Positions 24,369 through 33,337 of a DNA stretch of 64,000 nucleotides are shown piece after piece. Position 1 is the first letter of the stretch, and the number at the start of each line of letters is the position of its first letter. Made by a program: the position numbers and the translations under genes. This DNA comes from JAXDMK01 sp963765955. Lineage in GTDB: Bacteria > Actinomycetota > Acidimicrobiia > Acidimicrobiales > AC-14. The notes beneath the pieces were generated by a model, which ran no database searches, was not told where the DNA came from, and saw only the letters and a program-made list of their open reading frames with translations. The stretch spans positions 15,091 through 79,090 of the forward strand of contig CAVXYA010000001.1 in the NCBI GenBank assembly GCA_963765955.1. The letters are read 5' to 3'.

Positions 24369-25027
24369 TCAGACGAGGCCGAGCATCCCCGCCATGCCGT
24401 ACGGGTCGCTCTCGTCGAAACCGCCGGCCGCGACGACGATCACTACCAGGACGATCCCGACCACGGACAGGCCGATGTTGATCCAGGAGATGACCTGGGC
24501 TGCGGTGGCCATCGCTTCGCCTTCGAGCGCGCCGCCCGATGCCCGGATGTGCCGTTTGGCGGTCGGTGCGAGGAACAGGGCCACGACGGCCGGGATCACC
24601 GGGCAGAAGACGAACGAGATGATCGACAGCACCAGGGCGGCGATGGCGTTGCCCTCCGTCCGGCGCACCGGGTAGCCGTAGGGTCCCGTCGGCGGGCCGT
24701 ACCCGTATGGCGGCGGAGGCGCGCCGTAGCCGCCGGCCGGCGGGGGCGGCGGTCCGCCGGGAGAAGGTGGCGGGAACGGCGCTCCGTCGGGCGGCGGGGG
24801 CGGCCCGGGCGGGCGGGTCGGGGGTGGCGGTCCGTCGGGCGGCGGGGGCGGTCCGCTCGGGGGCGGGGGCGGGCCGGGGCGGCGGGCGGTCCGCCGGGCG
24901 GGGAGGATGACGGTCCGCCGGGCGGGGCGGATGACGGTCCGCCGGGCGGCGGGGGCGGCGCGTCGGGCGGAGGGGGCGGTCCGCTCGAAGGCCTTGGTTC
25001 GTCGGACCAGGAGGGCGGATCGCTCAC
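24369..25027 (-). CDS. Proline-rich DUF4190 membrane protein, frameshifted
   Basis: The first frame gives MSDPPSWSDEPRPSSGPPPPP and more Pro/Gly repeats; the second continues the Pro/Gly/Tyr-rich part and then a DUF4190 domain: NAIAALVLSIISFVFCPVIP, the linker APTAKRHIRASGGA and AAQVISWINIGLSVVG, two membrane helices. Together about 219 residues, a standard plan. Joining them needs a one-base loss in the C-run at 24876-24879. Low-complexity sequence makes an assembly error likely. Role unknown; such proteins often sit in the envelope. Confidence 0.75.
24887..24949 (-). repeat. 24-bp tandem repeat in the proline-rich gene
   Basis: Two full copies and one partial copy (24887-24910, 24911-24934, 24935-24949) encode the eight-residue unit PPGGPSSA or PPGGPSSS. 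Confidence 0.7.
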
Positions 25028-25056
25028 TCCCCCACGCTAACGGGCGTTCCGAACGA

Positions 25057-26350
25057 TCAGCCGGACGTGTCGACCTCGCTCGGTCGGACGCAGGCCCGGA
25101 CGACGCCAGCCAGGGCCACGATGGTCCCTGCGGCGAGGGCGACGAGCACTCGGCGGAGGGCGTCGCCAGGGATCATCACTACCACTGCGGCCGTCGCCGC
25201 CCCCGCCAGCCAGGCGGCAGCCGCGGCCCGAGCCCGGCCGGCGCCGGCCAGGGCCGATGTGGCCGTCAGGGCGCCCAGGTAGGCCGCCGTCGACACCGCC
25301 AACAGGGCCAGGGCAGCGGCACCCAGTCGGGGCCCGCGTCCGGTCAGCACGTCGAGCACGGCGTCGCCCAGGAGGACGGACGACGATCGCTCCGACCGCG
25401 GCCGCGCCGACCGCGGCGGCCAGCACCGCCTTGCCCACCGCGGCCGTAGCGGTGGGCGTGGCATCGGAGTCGGCGGCGACGGCCGGGACGACCGCGGCCA
25501 AGACCCCCTTCCACGCCAGGGCCGGCGCCCGGGCGAGCACCACCGCCATGGCCAGTCGCGCCGTACGCGGGTCGCCCGCCGGCGTCAGCAGCGCGAAGGT
25601 CGCCGGTGAGGTGAGGAACAGCCCCTGGGAGAGCAGGCCGGCCCAGGTCAGCGACCTTACCCGGGCCACAACCCCGCCCGCCGCGCCAAAGGCGGCAGAG
25701 CCGCTCGTAACCTGGCTCCCGGGTCCGGCCACGACCGTCGCCACGACCGCGGCCGCCGCCACGGCCGCGGCGAGGGCCCAGGCGCACGGGCCGGCGTCGT
25801 GGGTCACGAGGGCCGTCCCACCGACAAGGGCGAATCGGGCCACCCCTTCCACCGCGACCGTCGCCGCCAGCGCCGGCGAGCGTCGCTCCCCCGCCAGCCG
25901 GCCCCATGCCAGATGGAGCGGGCCGTAGGCGACCGCGATCACGGCCAGGGCCAGGGGGACGGCCACACTGCCGGCAAAGACCCGGTGGCGCAGCGCCAGT
26001 CCCGCTACGGCCACCGCCACCGCGGCCACCGCCGCCCGGCGAACGACGACTCGAGCCACGTCGCCCGACGGCTCGCCCCGGGCCGTCCCCCGGGCCGCCT
26101 CCTGCTCGACCGACGACCACAACCCGGGCCCGACGACCACGGCCAAGGCCCAGGCGACGGCCAGGGGTCCCACGCCGTCGGCGCCGAGGACCCGGGTGGC
26201 GAGGGCCAGGCCGGCGACCGACGCCGCCCCTGAGACCAGGGCACCGGCGCCCACCATCCCCATCGCCCCCAACCGGCCTCGCACCGGGCCACCGTGGCCG
26301 GGTAGGTCGGGGCCGCGCCAATGCTGCCGGGATTGGCGCGCCGAAGACAT
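25057..26350 (-). CDS. Flippase-like polytopic membrane protein, frameshifted
   Basis: About 430 residues, nearly all hydrophobic, with 12 or so predicted helices. GAGALVSGAASVAGLALATRVLGADGVG at the start is typical of Wzx/MATE-like polysaccharide flippases. The frame breaks after VGAIVV; the other frame continues LLGDAVLDVLTG to the end at 25057. The cause is a +1 change at GG 25378-25379. It would move lipid-linked glycans over the membrane. It is divergent from the aldolase, epimerase and glycosyltransferase genes, so it likely belongs to the same glycan cluster. Confidence 0.72.
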
Positions 26351-26412
26351 TTTGTTAGCTTCTCCTAATCGACCTCTTCGCGTTCACCACCGATCCCGAC
26401 GTCGCCCGCCGG

Positions 26413-27162
26413 GTGGTGCGAGCGGGGGCCGCGGGCGTGGTCGTCGACTGGGAGCGTCGGGGCAAGCGTCGCCGTCAAGCGGGCTGCGACACCCAGATCA
26501 ACGCCGACACGCCCGACGACCTGGCCGGGGTGCGGGCCGCCACCGGCGGGCGCGTCCTCTGCCGGGTCAACGGGTGGGGCCCATGGACGGCGGGTGAGAT
26601 CGACCTGGCCGTGGAGCTGGGCGCCGACGAGGTGCTCCTGCCGATGGTGCGTCGCCCGGAGGAGGTCGAGGCGGCCGCCCGGCGGGTGAGGGGGCGCTGC
26701 GGCCTCGGCATCCTCGTCGAGACCGGCGACGCCGTGCGCCGGGCCGACGAGCTGCTCCAACACCCGTTGTCCAGGGTCTACGTGGGCCTGAACGACCTGA
26801 TGATCGACAGGGGTTGCGGTCCCCTGTTCGCGGCGCTGGTCGACGGGACGGTCGACCGCATCGCGGAGGCGGCCGCCGACGCCGGCGTCCCCTTCGGCGT
26901 GGCCGGCCTCACCGTTCCCGAAGGGGGGCATCCGGTTCCCAGCCGGCTGCTGGCGGGCGAGCTGTCCCGCCTCTCGGCGTCGTTCACGTTCCTGCGCCGG
27001 TCGTTCCACGCCGACACCGCCGGTCGCGACCTCGACCTCGAGGTTCCCCGAATCCTGGCCATGACGGATGAGGCCCACGCCCGCGACCGAGAGCAGGTCG
27101 CCCGGGACCGGGCCGAGCTGGAAGCGGCGGTCGGGCTCCAGTTCGAGGACGAGGCGGTGTGA
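26413..27162 (+). CDS. HpcH/HpaI aldolase-like protein
   Basis: 249 residues from GTG 26413, but the reading frame is open and protein-like upstream to 26359 (IDLFAFTTDPDVARRV). The true start is therefore probably around 26360-26370, with no standard start codon visible there. Motifs GVVVDWERRG, CDTQINADTPDDL, ELGADEVLLPMV, GILVETGDAV and YVGLNDLMIDRG fit the TIM-barrel HpcH/HpaI/citrate-lyase-beta fold. The metal ligands Glu and Asp lie in VET and LND. It could make or cleave a keto-acid precursor. The stop overlaps the epimerase GTG by 4 nt. Confidence 0.7.
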   Translation: MVRAGAAGVVVDWERRGKRRRQAGCDTQINADTPDDLAGVRAATGGRVLCRVNGWGPWTAGEIDLAVELGADEVLLPMVRRPEEVEAAARRVRGRCGLGILVETGDAVRRADELLQHPLSRVYVGLNDLMIDRGCGPLFAALVDGTVDRIAEAAADAGVPFGVAGLTVPEGGHPVPSRLLAGELSRLSASFTFLRRSFHADTAGRDLDLEVPRILAMTDEAHARDREQVARDRAELEAAVGLQFEDEAV

Positions 27163-28080
27163 GGGCCCTCGTCACCGGCGCCGGCGGGTTCGTCGGTGCC
27201 CACCTGGCCGCCCGCCTGGCCGGCGACGGGTGGGACGTCACCGGTGATCGTCCGGCCCGGGAGCCCGCCCTGGCGCCTCGAAACCCTCGGTGTGGCCGGC
27301 GATGTCGAGGTCGTCGAGGCCGACCTGTCCGACCCCGGGGCCACGGCCGCCGCGGCCGAGGCTGCACGTCCCGACGTCGCCTTTCTCCTGGCCGCGGCCC
27401 GGGACGACGCCACCGCTGACCAACGCCGGACCACCGCCGCGGTCAACGGGACGAGCGCGCTGTGGCTGGTCGACGCCCTGCCTGACCGCTGCCGGGCCGT
27501 CGTCCGCCTGGGATCGTCCACCGAGTACGGCGAGGCCTCGGGTCCCATGGACGAGGGGTCGCCGCTCCGCCCCCGGGGCTTCTTCGGCGCCACCAAGGCG
27601 ACCGGCTCGCTGCTGACCGTGGCCGCCGCCGGTGGGTGGGGGATGCGCTCGGCGGTGCTGCGGGCGTTCCAGGTCTACGGTCCCCTCGACCACCCCGGCC
27701 GGCTGGTGCCGAGCGCCATCCGGGCCGCCCGCACGGGCACCGAGTTGCCGCTCACCGGGCCGGGGCGGCGGCGGGACTGGATCTACGTCGACGATGTGGT
27801 CGAGGCGTGCGTGAGGGCGGCCGGGGCGGATCACCTGGCCGCCGGTCAGGTGCTCAACATTGGCACTGGGCGCCAGGTGGCCAACGAGGAGCTGGTGGCG
27901 GAGGTGGAGCGGGTCACTGGTCGTCCGGTGCAGGTGGCGGCCGACGCCCATCCGGGACGGGGATGGGACGCGCCCTCGTGGGTGTGCGACCCCTCGCTCG
28001 CCCGCGCCCTCCTGGGCTGGGAGGCCAAGGTCGACCTGGCCGACGGGCTGGCTCGGTGCTGGGAGCTCGACCGGTCGTGA
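27159..28080 (+). CDS. NAD-dependent epimerase/dehydratase, frameshifted
   Basis: About 306 residues over two frames: VRALVTGAGGFVGAHLAARLAGDGWDVT in pieces, then VIVRPGSPPWRLETLG onward. The switch is a +1 change at GG 27243-27244. The extended SDR pattern is present: TGAGGFVG Rossmann loop, SSTEYGE with the Ser, FFGATKA in place of YxxxK (Phe at the Tyr position), then RAFQVYGP and DWIYVDDVVEA. A missing Tyr could lower or change activity. Likely makes or modifies a nucleotide sugar for the next gene, which it overlaps by 4 nt. Confidence 0.8.
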
Positions 28081-28871
28081 GCGAGGACTACGTGGCCGTC
28101 GTCACGCCTGTGTACGGCAACGCGGCGACCCTTCCCGAGCTGGTCCGGCGGCTGGTGGCGGCCCTCGACGGGCGGGCGTGGAGGCTGCGGATCGTCGTTG
28201 ACGCCTCACCCGACGCCAGCCTGGCCGTGGCCCGGCGGCTGGCGGCCGCCGATCCCCGCATCCGCATAACCGCCCTCGAGGCCAACGTCGGCCAGCACCG
28301 GGCCCTGGTCCGCGGCCTGGCCGACGAGCAGGACGCGGTCGCGTGGGTGTGCCTCGACGCCGACCTGCAAGACCCGCCGGAGGCGGTGCCAGTCCTTCTC
28401 GACCGGCTGGCCGCGGGCGACGCGGGGGCGGTCTTCGCCGGGCGCCGGGGGACATACGAGAGCCGAGGGCGGATGGTGACGGGGCGGGTCCACCGGGCCG
28501 TCATGGCCCGGCTCACCCGCCTGCCGGCGGACGCCGGGGCCTACGTGGCCATGGGCCCGGTCGCCCGCCGGGCCATCATCGACCTGGGCGGGCCCAGCAT
28601 CGTGGCCGCCATCGGCGCCGCCGGGCTCCCGCTGACGTCGGTACCGGTCGAGCGTCACCGGCGCCCGTCGGGTCGGTCGGCGTGGACCTCGGCCGGTCGC
28701 CTCCGCCAGTCGGCCCGGACCATGGCCTGGGTTGCCACCCGAGCACGGTGGGGGCGGGTTTCGGCGGCGGATCAGGTCCCGGCGGTTGATCCGGCCGCCG
28801 CACCGATCGGGCCCCCGAGGGGCGCCGCCGGAGGGACGGTGTCCCACCGCTGCACCAGCGTGTCGGAGTAG
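28077..28871 (+). CDS. Family 2 glycosyltransferase (DPM1/GtrB-like)
   Basis: 264 residues from GTG. VAVVTPVYGNAATLPELVRRL is the GT-A start; RIVVDASPDAS, RITALEANVGQHRALVRGL and VCLDADLQDPPEAVP (the DxD-like metal site) are typical of polyprenyl-phosphate sugar transferases. No membrane helices follow, unlike GtrB. The last about 35 residues overlap the convergent gene at 28772 and look Pro/Ala-rich, so the real end may be earlier or affected by a base error. It likely supplies a lipid-linked sugar. Confidence 0.85.
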   Translation: MSEDYVAVVTPVYGNAATLPELVRRLVAALDGRAWRLRIVVDASPDASLAVARRLAAADPRIRITALEANVGQHRALVRGLADEQDAVAWVCLDADLQDPPEAVPVLLDRLAAGDAGAVFAGRRGTYESRGRMVTGRVHRAVMARLTRLPADAGAYVAMGPVARRAIIDLGGPSIVAAIGAAGLPLTSVPVERHRRPSGRSAWTSAGRLRQSARTMAWVATRARWGRVSAADQVPAVDPAAAPIGPPRGAAGGTVSHRCTSVSE

Positions 28872-30356
28872 CGACCGCGCGAGGCGCAGCTCCCGGCTCA
28901 CCCGCAACCCGCGGGCGGCGAGGTCGGTGTCGAGGGACTCGAGCTTGTCCCGATCACCCTTCACCCCGCCCTTGGCCCGCCGCACCACCCAGACGGTCGC
29001 CGCCGGCGGCACCGCGGCCGGAGGCAACACCATGTCGGGCACAAGGGCGGGATGGTCGGCCCGGGCGTAGTGGTCGAGGCCGAGGGCGTCCCACCGGGCG
29101 GCGGCCACGACCGGCTGGCCGGGCCGGTGCGCGGCGGCAACGACGGCCACCGCCCCCCGGACGTCCTCCTTGGGCCCCAGCCGGGTCTCGGCGACGGTGG
29201 CCCAGACCGACGCCCCCAGCACGACGGCGAGGGCGGCGGGGACGAGCCGGCGGGGCGCCCGGGTGATCCCGAGAGCCACCAGCACGGCCAGTCCGAGCGT
29301 TGATGGCAGCAGGTAGCGGTCGACGAACACGGGCCGCACAACTTCGAGCATCGTGACCGTCGCCACCGGCACGCCGAACCAGCAGGCGGCGACCAGGCGG
29401 GCGTCCCTCCGTCCCCCGTCGATGCGGCCGCCCTCGTCCTCGTCGTCGATGGTCGGGGCGCGCCCGCCGAGGACCAGGCCGGCCACGGCTGCCACCACGG
29501 TGACGACAAGGAGCGGCGTCCGTCCCCCGGCCCACGACTTGAGGAGGAGGCGGGGCACGGCCCCACCCACGTCGGACAACCACCACGCGCCCGACGCACC
29601 CACCCCGTTGCCGATGGCGAGCAGGATCAGGGCCGCGGCCGGCAGGGCAGCGGCGGCGGTGACCGCCACCAGCCCCAACGCCTGCCGGCGGCGGAGCAGG
29701 AGGGCGGCCACTGCCATCCCCCCAAGCGCCAGCAGGGCGAACCAGTGGGCCAGGCCGGCGGCCGCTCCCGCCAGTCCGTAGAGCAGGAGCGAGCGCGGCT
29801 TTCCGTCGAGCCACCAGGCCAGCCCGAGGGCGGCCAGCGACGTGGCCAGGAGTGCGATTCCGTAACCCCGGGCCTCGGCCGAGTACTGCACGACGAAGGG
29901 GTTGGTGGCCGCGATCAGTCCCGCCACCACGGCCACGCCCGGACCGGCCAGGCGCCCGACCACTCGGGTGAAGACCCCGACCCCTCCCACCGCCGCGACG
30001 AGGGACAGCAGGCGCAGGCCCACCTCGTCCGCCGGGAGCCGGGTGACGGTGAGCCACAGGTGGGTGACCAGGTAGTACGGCCCGCCGTACGACGGCGGGG
30101 CGTCGCGGAGGTACGGGATCGTCCCCTCGCCGTGGATGACGGCGGAGATCAGCCGGCCGACGGGCAGGGGCGCGACCTCGGCCGTGTAGAGCTCGTCGTA
30201 CCAGAGGCCGTGGCGACGGGCCACGACCCATCCTCCGAGGATGACCAGCACCAAGGGGGGCAGCAGCCACCAGCCCTGCCGCAGCCAATTGGCCAGCAGT
30301 CGGGCGGCCCGCAGCCGGGGGGCCCGCAGCCGGACGTTGCGGGGGTGGGCGTCCAC
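28772..30356 (-). CDS. GT39/ArnT-like membrane glycosyltransferase, frameshifted near 3' end
   Basis: About 528 residues. GLWYDELYTAEVAPLPVGRL carries the DE pair that marks GT-C enzymes in the first outside loop; then YGGPYYLVTHLWL and about ten hydrophobic helices, with an acidic loop (IDDEDEGGRIDGG). A +1 change near 28874-28880 turns the end into Arg-rich sequence running far past; in the other frame it reads YSDTLVQRWDTV and stops at 28772. It would move a sugar from a polyprenyl carrier to an outside acceptor. Convergent with the GT2 gene. Confidence 0.78.
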
Positions 30357-30469
30357 GGGCGGTCGGAGTCTACCGGCGCCCCGCCGGGCGTCCCCGCCGG
30401 GCGTCGGCGGCGGCGTCGACCGCTCGGACGGACGGGGTCGCCCGCCGGGCGGTTGGGTAGGTTGCCCCC

Positions 30470-31117
30470 ATGGCCGTTACCCGCAGAGTCGCCCGTCCCA
30501 TGTTGGCCGCCATCTTCGTGTCCAGCGGAGTGGAGCAGATCAGGAGGCCGGAGACCAAGGTCGACCAGGCGGGGAAGGTGGCGACGACGCTGGCCCAGGC
30601 GCTGCACCTGCCCGAGGACCCGGTGGCACTGGTGAGGCTCAACGGCGCGGTGCAGGCCGGGGCGGGCACGCTCCTCGCCCTGGGCAAGCTGCCCCGTCTC
30701 TCGGCCGCAGCCCTGGCCGCCTCCCTGGTGCCGACCACGCTCGGCGGTCACCGGTTCTGGGAGGAGCACGAGCCCGGGCGGCGGAAGGTGCAGCGCACCG
30801 GCTTCCTGAAGAACGTCTCGATGCTCGGCGGCCTGGTGCTGGCCGCTACCGACACCGAGGGCCGGCCGTCGCTGTCGTGGCGGGCCCGCCGGGCCACGGC
30901 CAAGGCGTCCCGACGCGTCGGCGCGACCACGCACAAGGTGGGCAAGGCCATCCTCGAGGCGGAGAAGGCGGCGGAGACGGCCGCCCACCGCGTCGAGCGG
31001 GCCACGAGCACCGCTGCCCACCGGGTGGAGCGGGCCGCGACCAGCGCGGCCCACAAGGTGCAGGAGGCGGCGGAGACGGGTGCCCACAAGGTGGCCGCGG
31101 CCGTCCCCGGCCACTGA
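30470..31117 (+). CDS. DoxX-family membrane protein with Ala/Lys/His-rich tail
   Basis: 215 residues. Residues of 1 to about 140 follow DoxX: RRVARPMLAAIFVSSGVEQIR, LVRLNGAVQAGAGTLLALGKLPRL, FLKNVSMLGGLVLAA. The last about 70 residues are a helical tail of near repeats such as AAHRVERA, AAHKVQEA and GAHKVAAA, which could be an amphipathic or surface-binding helix. Such tails are not part of the core family. TAGGTT at 30458-30463 lies 6 nt before the ATG, so the mRNA is probably leaderless. Confidence 0.82.
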   Translation: MAVTRRVARPMLAAIFVSSGVEQIRRPETKVDQAGKVATTLAQALHLPEDPVALVRLNGAVQAGAGTLLALGKLPRLSAAALAASLVPTTLGGHRFWEEHEPGRRKVQRTGFLKNVSMLGGLVLAATDTEGRPSLSWRARRATAKASRRVGATTHKVGKAILEAEKAAETAAHRVERATSTAAHRVERAATSAAHKVQEAAETGAHKVAAAVPGH

Positions 31118-31295
31118 CCGACCGCCACCCACCACCCGCCCGCGCCGCCGGGCCCGCTCGCGCCGCCGTCCCCCTCAACCGTTGCCCCGCAAGAACCGCC
31201 CGCCCCCGCTGCCCGCCGAACGCCGGGCGCGCCCGGAGAGCTCCCCGGCGGCCGCCCGGCCCGAGGACCGTGGCGGCGCCGGAGGACCGGGGGGT

Positions 31296-31760
31296 CTAGC
31301 CCCCGGCCAGCTTCTTGGCCAGGCCCATGCCCTGCTCGAGCAGCGGCTTGGCCATGTCGGTGATGCTCCCGAGTCCGCCAGCCCCGCCGCCCAGCTTGCC
31401 GGCCGCGGCGCCGATCTGGTCGAGGAACGGCTCGGCCTGGGCGAGGAGGGGCTTGGCCATGGCCAGACCCTGCTCGAGCATCGGCTTCGCCATCGCCATC
31501 CCCTGCTGGAGCATGGGCCCGGCCATCGCCATCCCCTGCTGGAGCATGGGCCCGGCCTTCTCCATGAGTCCCTGGAGCATGGGGGCGATGTCGGCCAGCC
31601 CGCCGATCCCCGAGAGGTCAGGTAGCCCCAGTCCGGCCAAAGGGTTGGAGTTCTCGGTTGGAGGCACGGCCGCAGCCTCTCCCCCGCCAGACGCAGGCGC
31701 AGCCGCCCCTCCGCCCTTCTTCCTTTTGGCCGCAGCCACCGCTTCAGACATCGAGCCCAT
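31296..31760 (-). CDS. 11-residue-repeat helical protein, unknown
   Basis: 154 residues; ribosome site GGAGAG before the ATG at 31760. After an Ala/Lys/Gly-rich start and NPLAGLGLPDLSGIGG, the middle is a run of 11-residue units: PMLQQGMAMAG, PMLQQGMAMAK, PMLEQGLAMAK, with looser copies before (APMLQGLMEKAG) and after (PLLAQAEPFLDQ, AKPLLEQGMGLA). Eleven-residue periods form long amphipathic helices, as in LEA proteins, apolipoproteins or synuclein. Met/Leu fill one face. It might coat lipid or storage granules, like a phasin, but no granule gene is near. I know no family for it. Confidence 0.72.
   Translation of the reverse strand: MGSMSEAVAAAKRKKGGGAAAPASGGGEAAAVPPTENSNPLAGLGLPDLSGIGGLADIAPMLQGLMEKAGPMLQQGMAMAGPMLQQGMAMAKPMLEQGLAMAKPLLAQAEPFLDQIGAAAGKLGGGAGGLGSITDMAKPLLEQGMGLAKKLAGG
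31456..31554 (-). repeat. 33-bp tandem repeat coding for the 11-residue units
   Basis: Copies at 31489-31521 and 31522-31554 are identical over 33 bases; a degenerate third copy lies at 31456-31488. Identity at third codon positions points to recent duplication. Confidence 0.8.
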
Positions 31761-31885
31761 GTACGGCTCTCCTTTCCAGCGCGTCGATCACCCCTGAGGT
31801 CCGGCCTCTCAATCTACGCACCCCGGCGGGGTGCGGGCATCCTCAGGCACCAATCGGCCCGGATTCGTGCCCGGTTCCGGGGTGC

Positions 31886-32674
31886 CTAGCGGTCGGAAAG
31901 GGTCAGCGGAGACACGACGCGGACGATGTAGGTGCGCACCGCGGCGGGTAGCGGCTGGTCGGGATAGGCGTAGGTGAAGCACAGGGTGGTGGCCCCCGGG
32001 GCCTGGGCCGACAGGCGCACGAGCTGGTGGGGCTGATCGCCCGGCTCGTACGTCTCGTCGACCACCACCAGGGCCCGGCCCACCATCTCCATCCGCCACG
32101 CCTGGCGCTCGCCGGGAGGGACCGGGAGGCGCAGGTCGAAGACGGAGTCGGCGGCCACGTCCATGACCTTGAGCGATCGTTCGGTCGGCATGTCGAGCGG
32201 CGGGGGACCGGGGATCATCACCGCCGGGCCCGACGGCTCGTCGAAGGGGTCGGGCACTCCCGCCCGCCTGCGCAGCGGGCGCTCCTCCAGCGTGGGGTCG
32301 TAGTCGGGGGGCGGGGGCCGGGGCCGGGGGTCGACCCAGATCCAGCCGTCGCGCTCCTCGACGGTGAAGCACGGGAGATAGCCGGGCCGCAGCTTCCACA
32401 GGTTCTCGCGCTTGGCGGTGGCGGCCGGCACCACGTTGCGGCCGGTGCGGGGGTCGTACAGGTACCGGTGGCGGGGACAGCTCACCAGGCCGTCGACGAT
32501 GGACGCGTCGTCGAGCTCGGTGACCTGGTGGGGGCAGGTGCCGTCGAACGCCACCACCTGGCCGTCGCCGAGGCGGGCCACCAACACGTAGGTGTCGCCC
32601 GCCCGCACCCGCCGGATCACGGTGTCGAGGCCCTCCCCGGCCGGGAGCTGGTCGCTCGGCAACGTCTGGAACAC
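31886..32674 (-). CDS. Rieske [2Fe-2S] protein with extra C-terminal domain
   Basis: 262 residues. The Rieske centre is complete: TCPHQ (Cys47, His49) and SCPRHR (Cys66, His69), with FTVEERDGWIWVDPRP closing the fold at about 115. A Pro-rich linker leads to a second beta-rich domain (about 170-262; DLRLPVPPGERQAWRM, LVVVDETYEPG), not recognised. No membrane helix, so it is soluble. It may be an electron carrier or part of an oxygenase; no oxygenase alpha subunit is adjacent. The GTG start is 6 nt after TAGACT (32681-32686), again leaderless. Confidence 0.8.
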   Translation of the reverse strand: MFQTLPSDQLPAGEGLDTVIRRVRAGDTYVLVARLGDGQVVAFDGTCPHQVTELDDASIVDGLVSCPRHRYLYDPRTGRNVVPAATAKRENLWKLRPGYLPCFTVEERDGWIWVDPRPRPPPPDYDPTLEERPLRRRAGVPDPFDEPSGPAVMIPGPPPLDMPTERSLKVMDVAADSVFDLRLPVPPGERQAWRMEMVGRALVVVDETYEPGDQPHQLVRLSAQAPGATTLCFTYAYPDQPLPAAVRTYIVRVVSPLTLSDR

Positions 32675-32740
32675 CCCGGAAGTCTACGGATGCGGTCGGC
32701 CTACGCAGTCCGACCCGGGGCCAGACCGGGGTGACCCGCG

Positions 32741-33307
32741 CTAGTGGTCGCCGGGGAGGACGTCGGTCTCGGACTCGTGCCACACCGGGTGGTCTCCTGA
32801 CGTCTCAACGTTGAACCCGTAGTCGTACGCCAGTCCCCCACCGATCGTGCCGCCGACCATGGTGAGGAGCAGGACCCCGAGGCTCACGACCATGACCCGC
32901 CCCGGCGTGTGCCCGACCTCGTCGTAGGGGCCCATCCGCAGGACGAGGTCGATCACGACGAGCACGGTGACCGTCACCATGGTCCAGGCGTGGGCGTTCA
33001 CCGTCCGCCGGGCCTGGGTGCCCTTCTTGGTGGACTTCAGCCAGTCCCAGTACCCGGTGATGACGGCGAGCACCGACACCAGGGCCCCTCCCACCAGGGT
33101 GAACGTGGCCGCCCGGTAGAAGTCCCGGGCCCACGCCTCGTCCCGCCCGAGGTAGGAGATGACGTCGAAGGCGGGAGCCAGGACGTAAGCCCCCACCGGG
33201 ACATCGGTGAGTGGCGGATGGAACGGCTTGCCGGACCACCCCCTGAGGCCCTTGAACTTTCGGCCCTTGAGGGTCAGCGACGGTCGGAACGACAGCGCAC
33301 GGGGCAT
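32741..33307 (-). CDS. DUF2231-like four-helix membrane protein
   Basis: 188 residues with four membrane helices. WSGKPFHPPLTDVPVGAYVLAPAFDV is the DUF2231 hallmark, with a HPP-type motif at the edge of the first helix; GYWDWLKSTKKGTQARR and VNAHAWTMV follow. The His and Asp residues in such proteins have been suggested to bind heme or metals. GGAGGACGCC before the ATG is a clear ribosome site. It may be linked with the Rieske gene 67 nt downstream. Confidence 0.8.
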   Translation of the reverse strand: MPRALSFRPSLTLKGRKFKGLRGWSGKPFHPPLTDVPVGAYVLAPAFDVISYLGRDEAWARDFYRAATFTLVGGALVSVLAVITGYWDWLKSTKKGTQARRTVNAHAWTMVTVTVLVVIDLVLRMGPYDEVGHTPGRVMVVSLGVLLLTMVGGTIGGGLAYDYGFNVETSGDHPVWHESETDVLPGDH

Positions 33308-33337
33308 TCGGCGTCCTCCGTTCTTGGGGTGGTGCTC

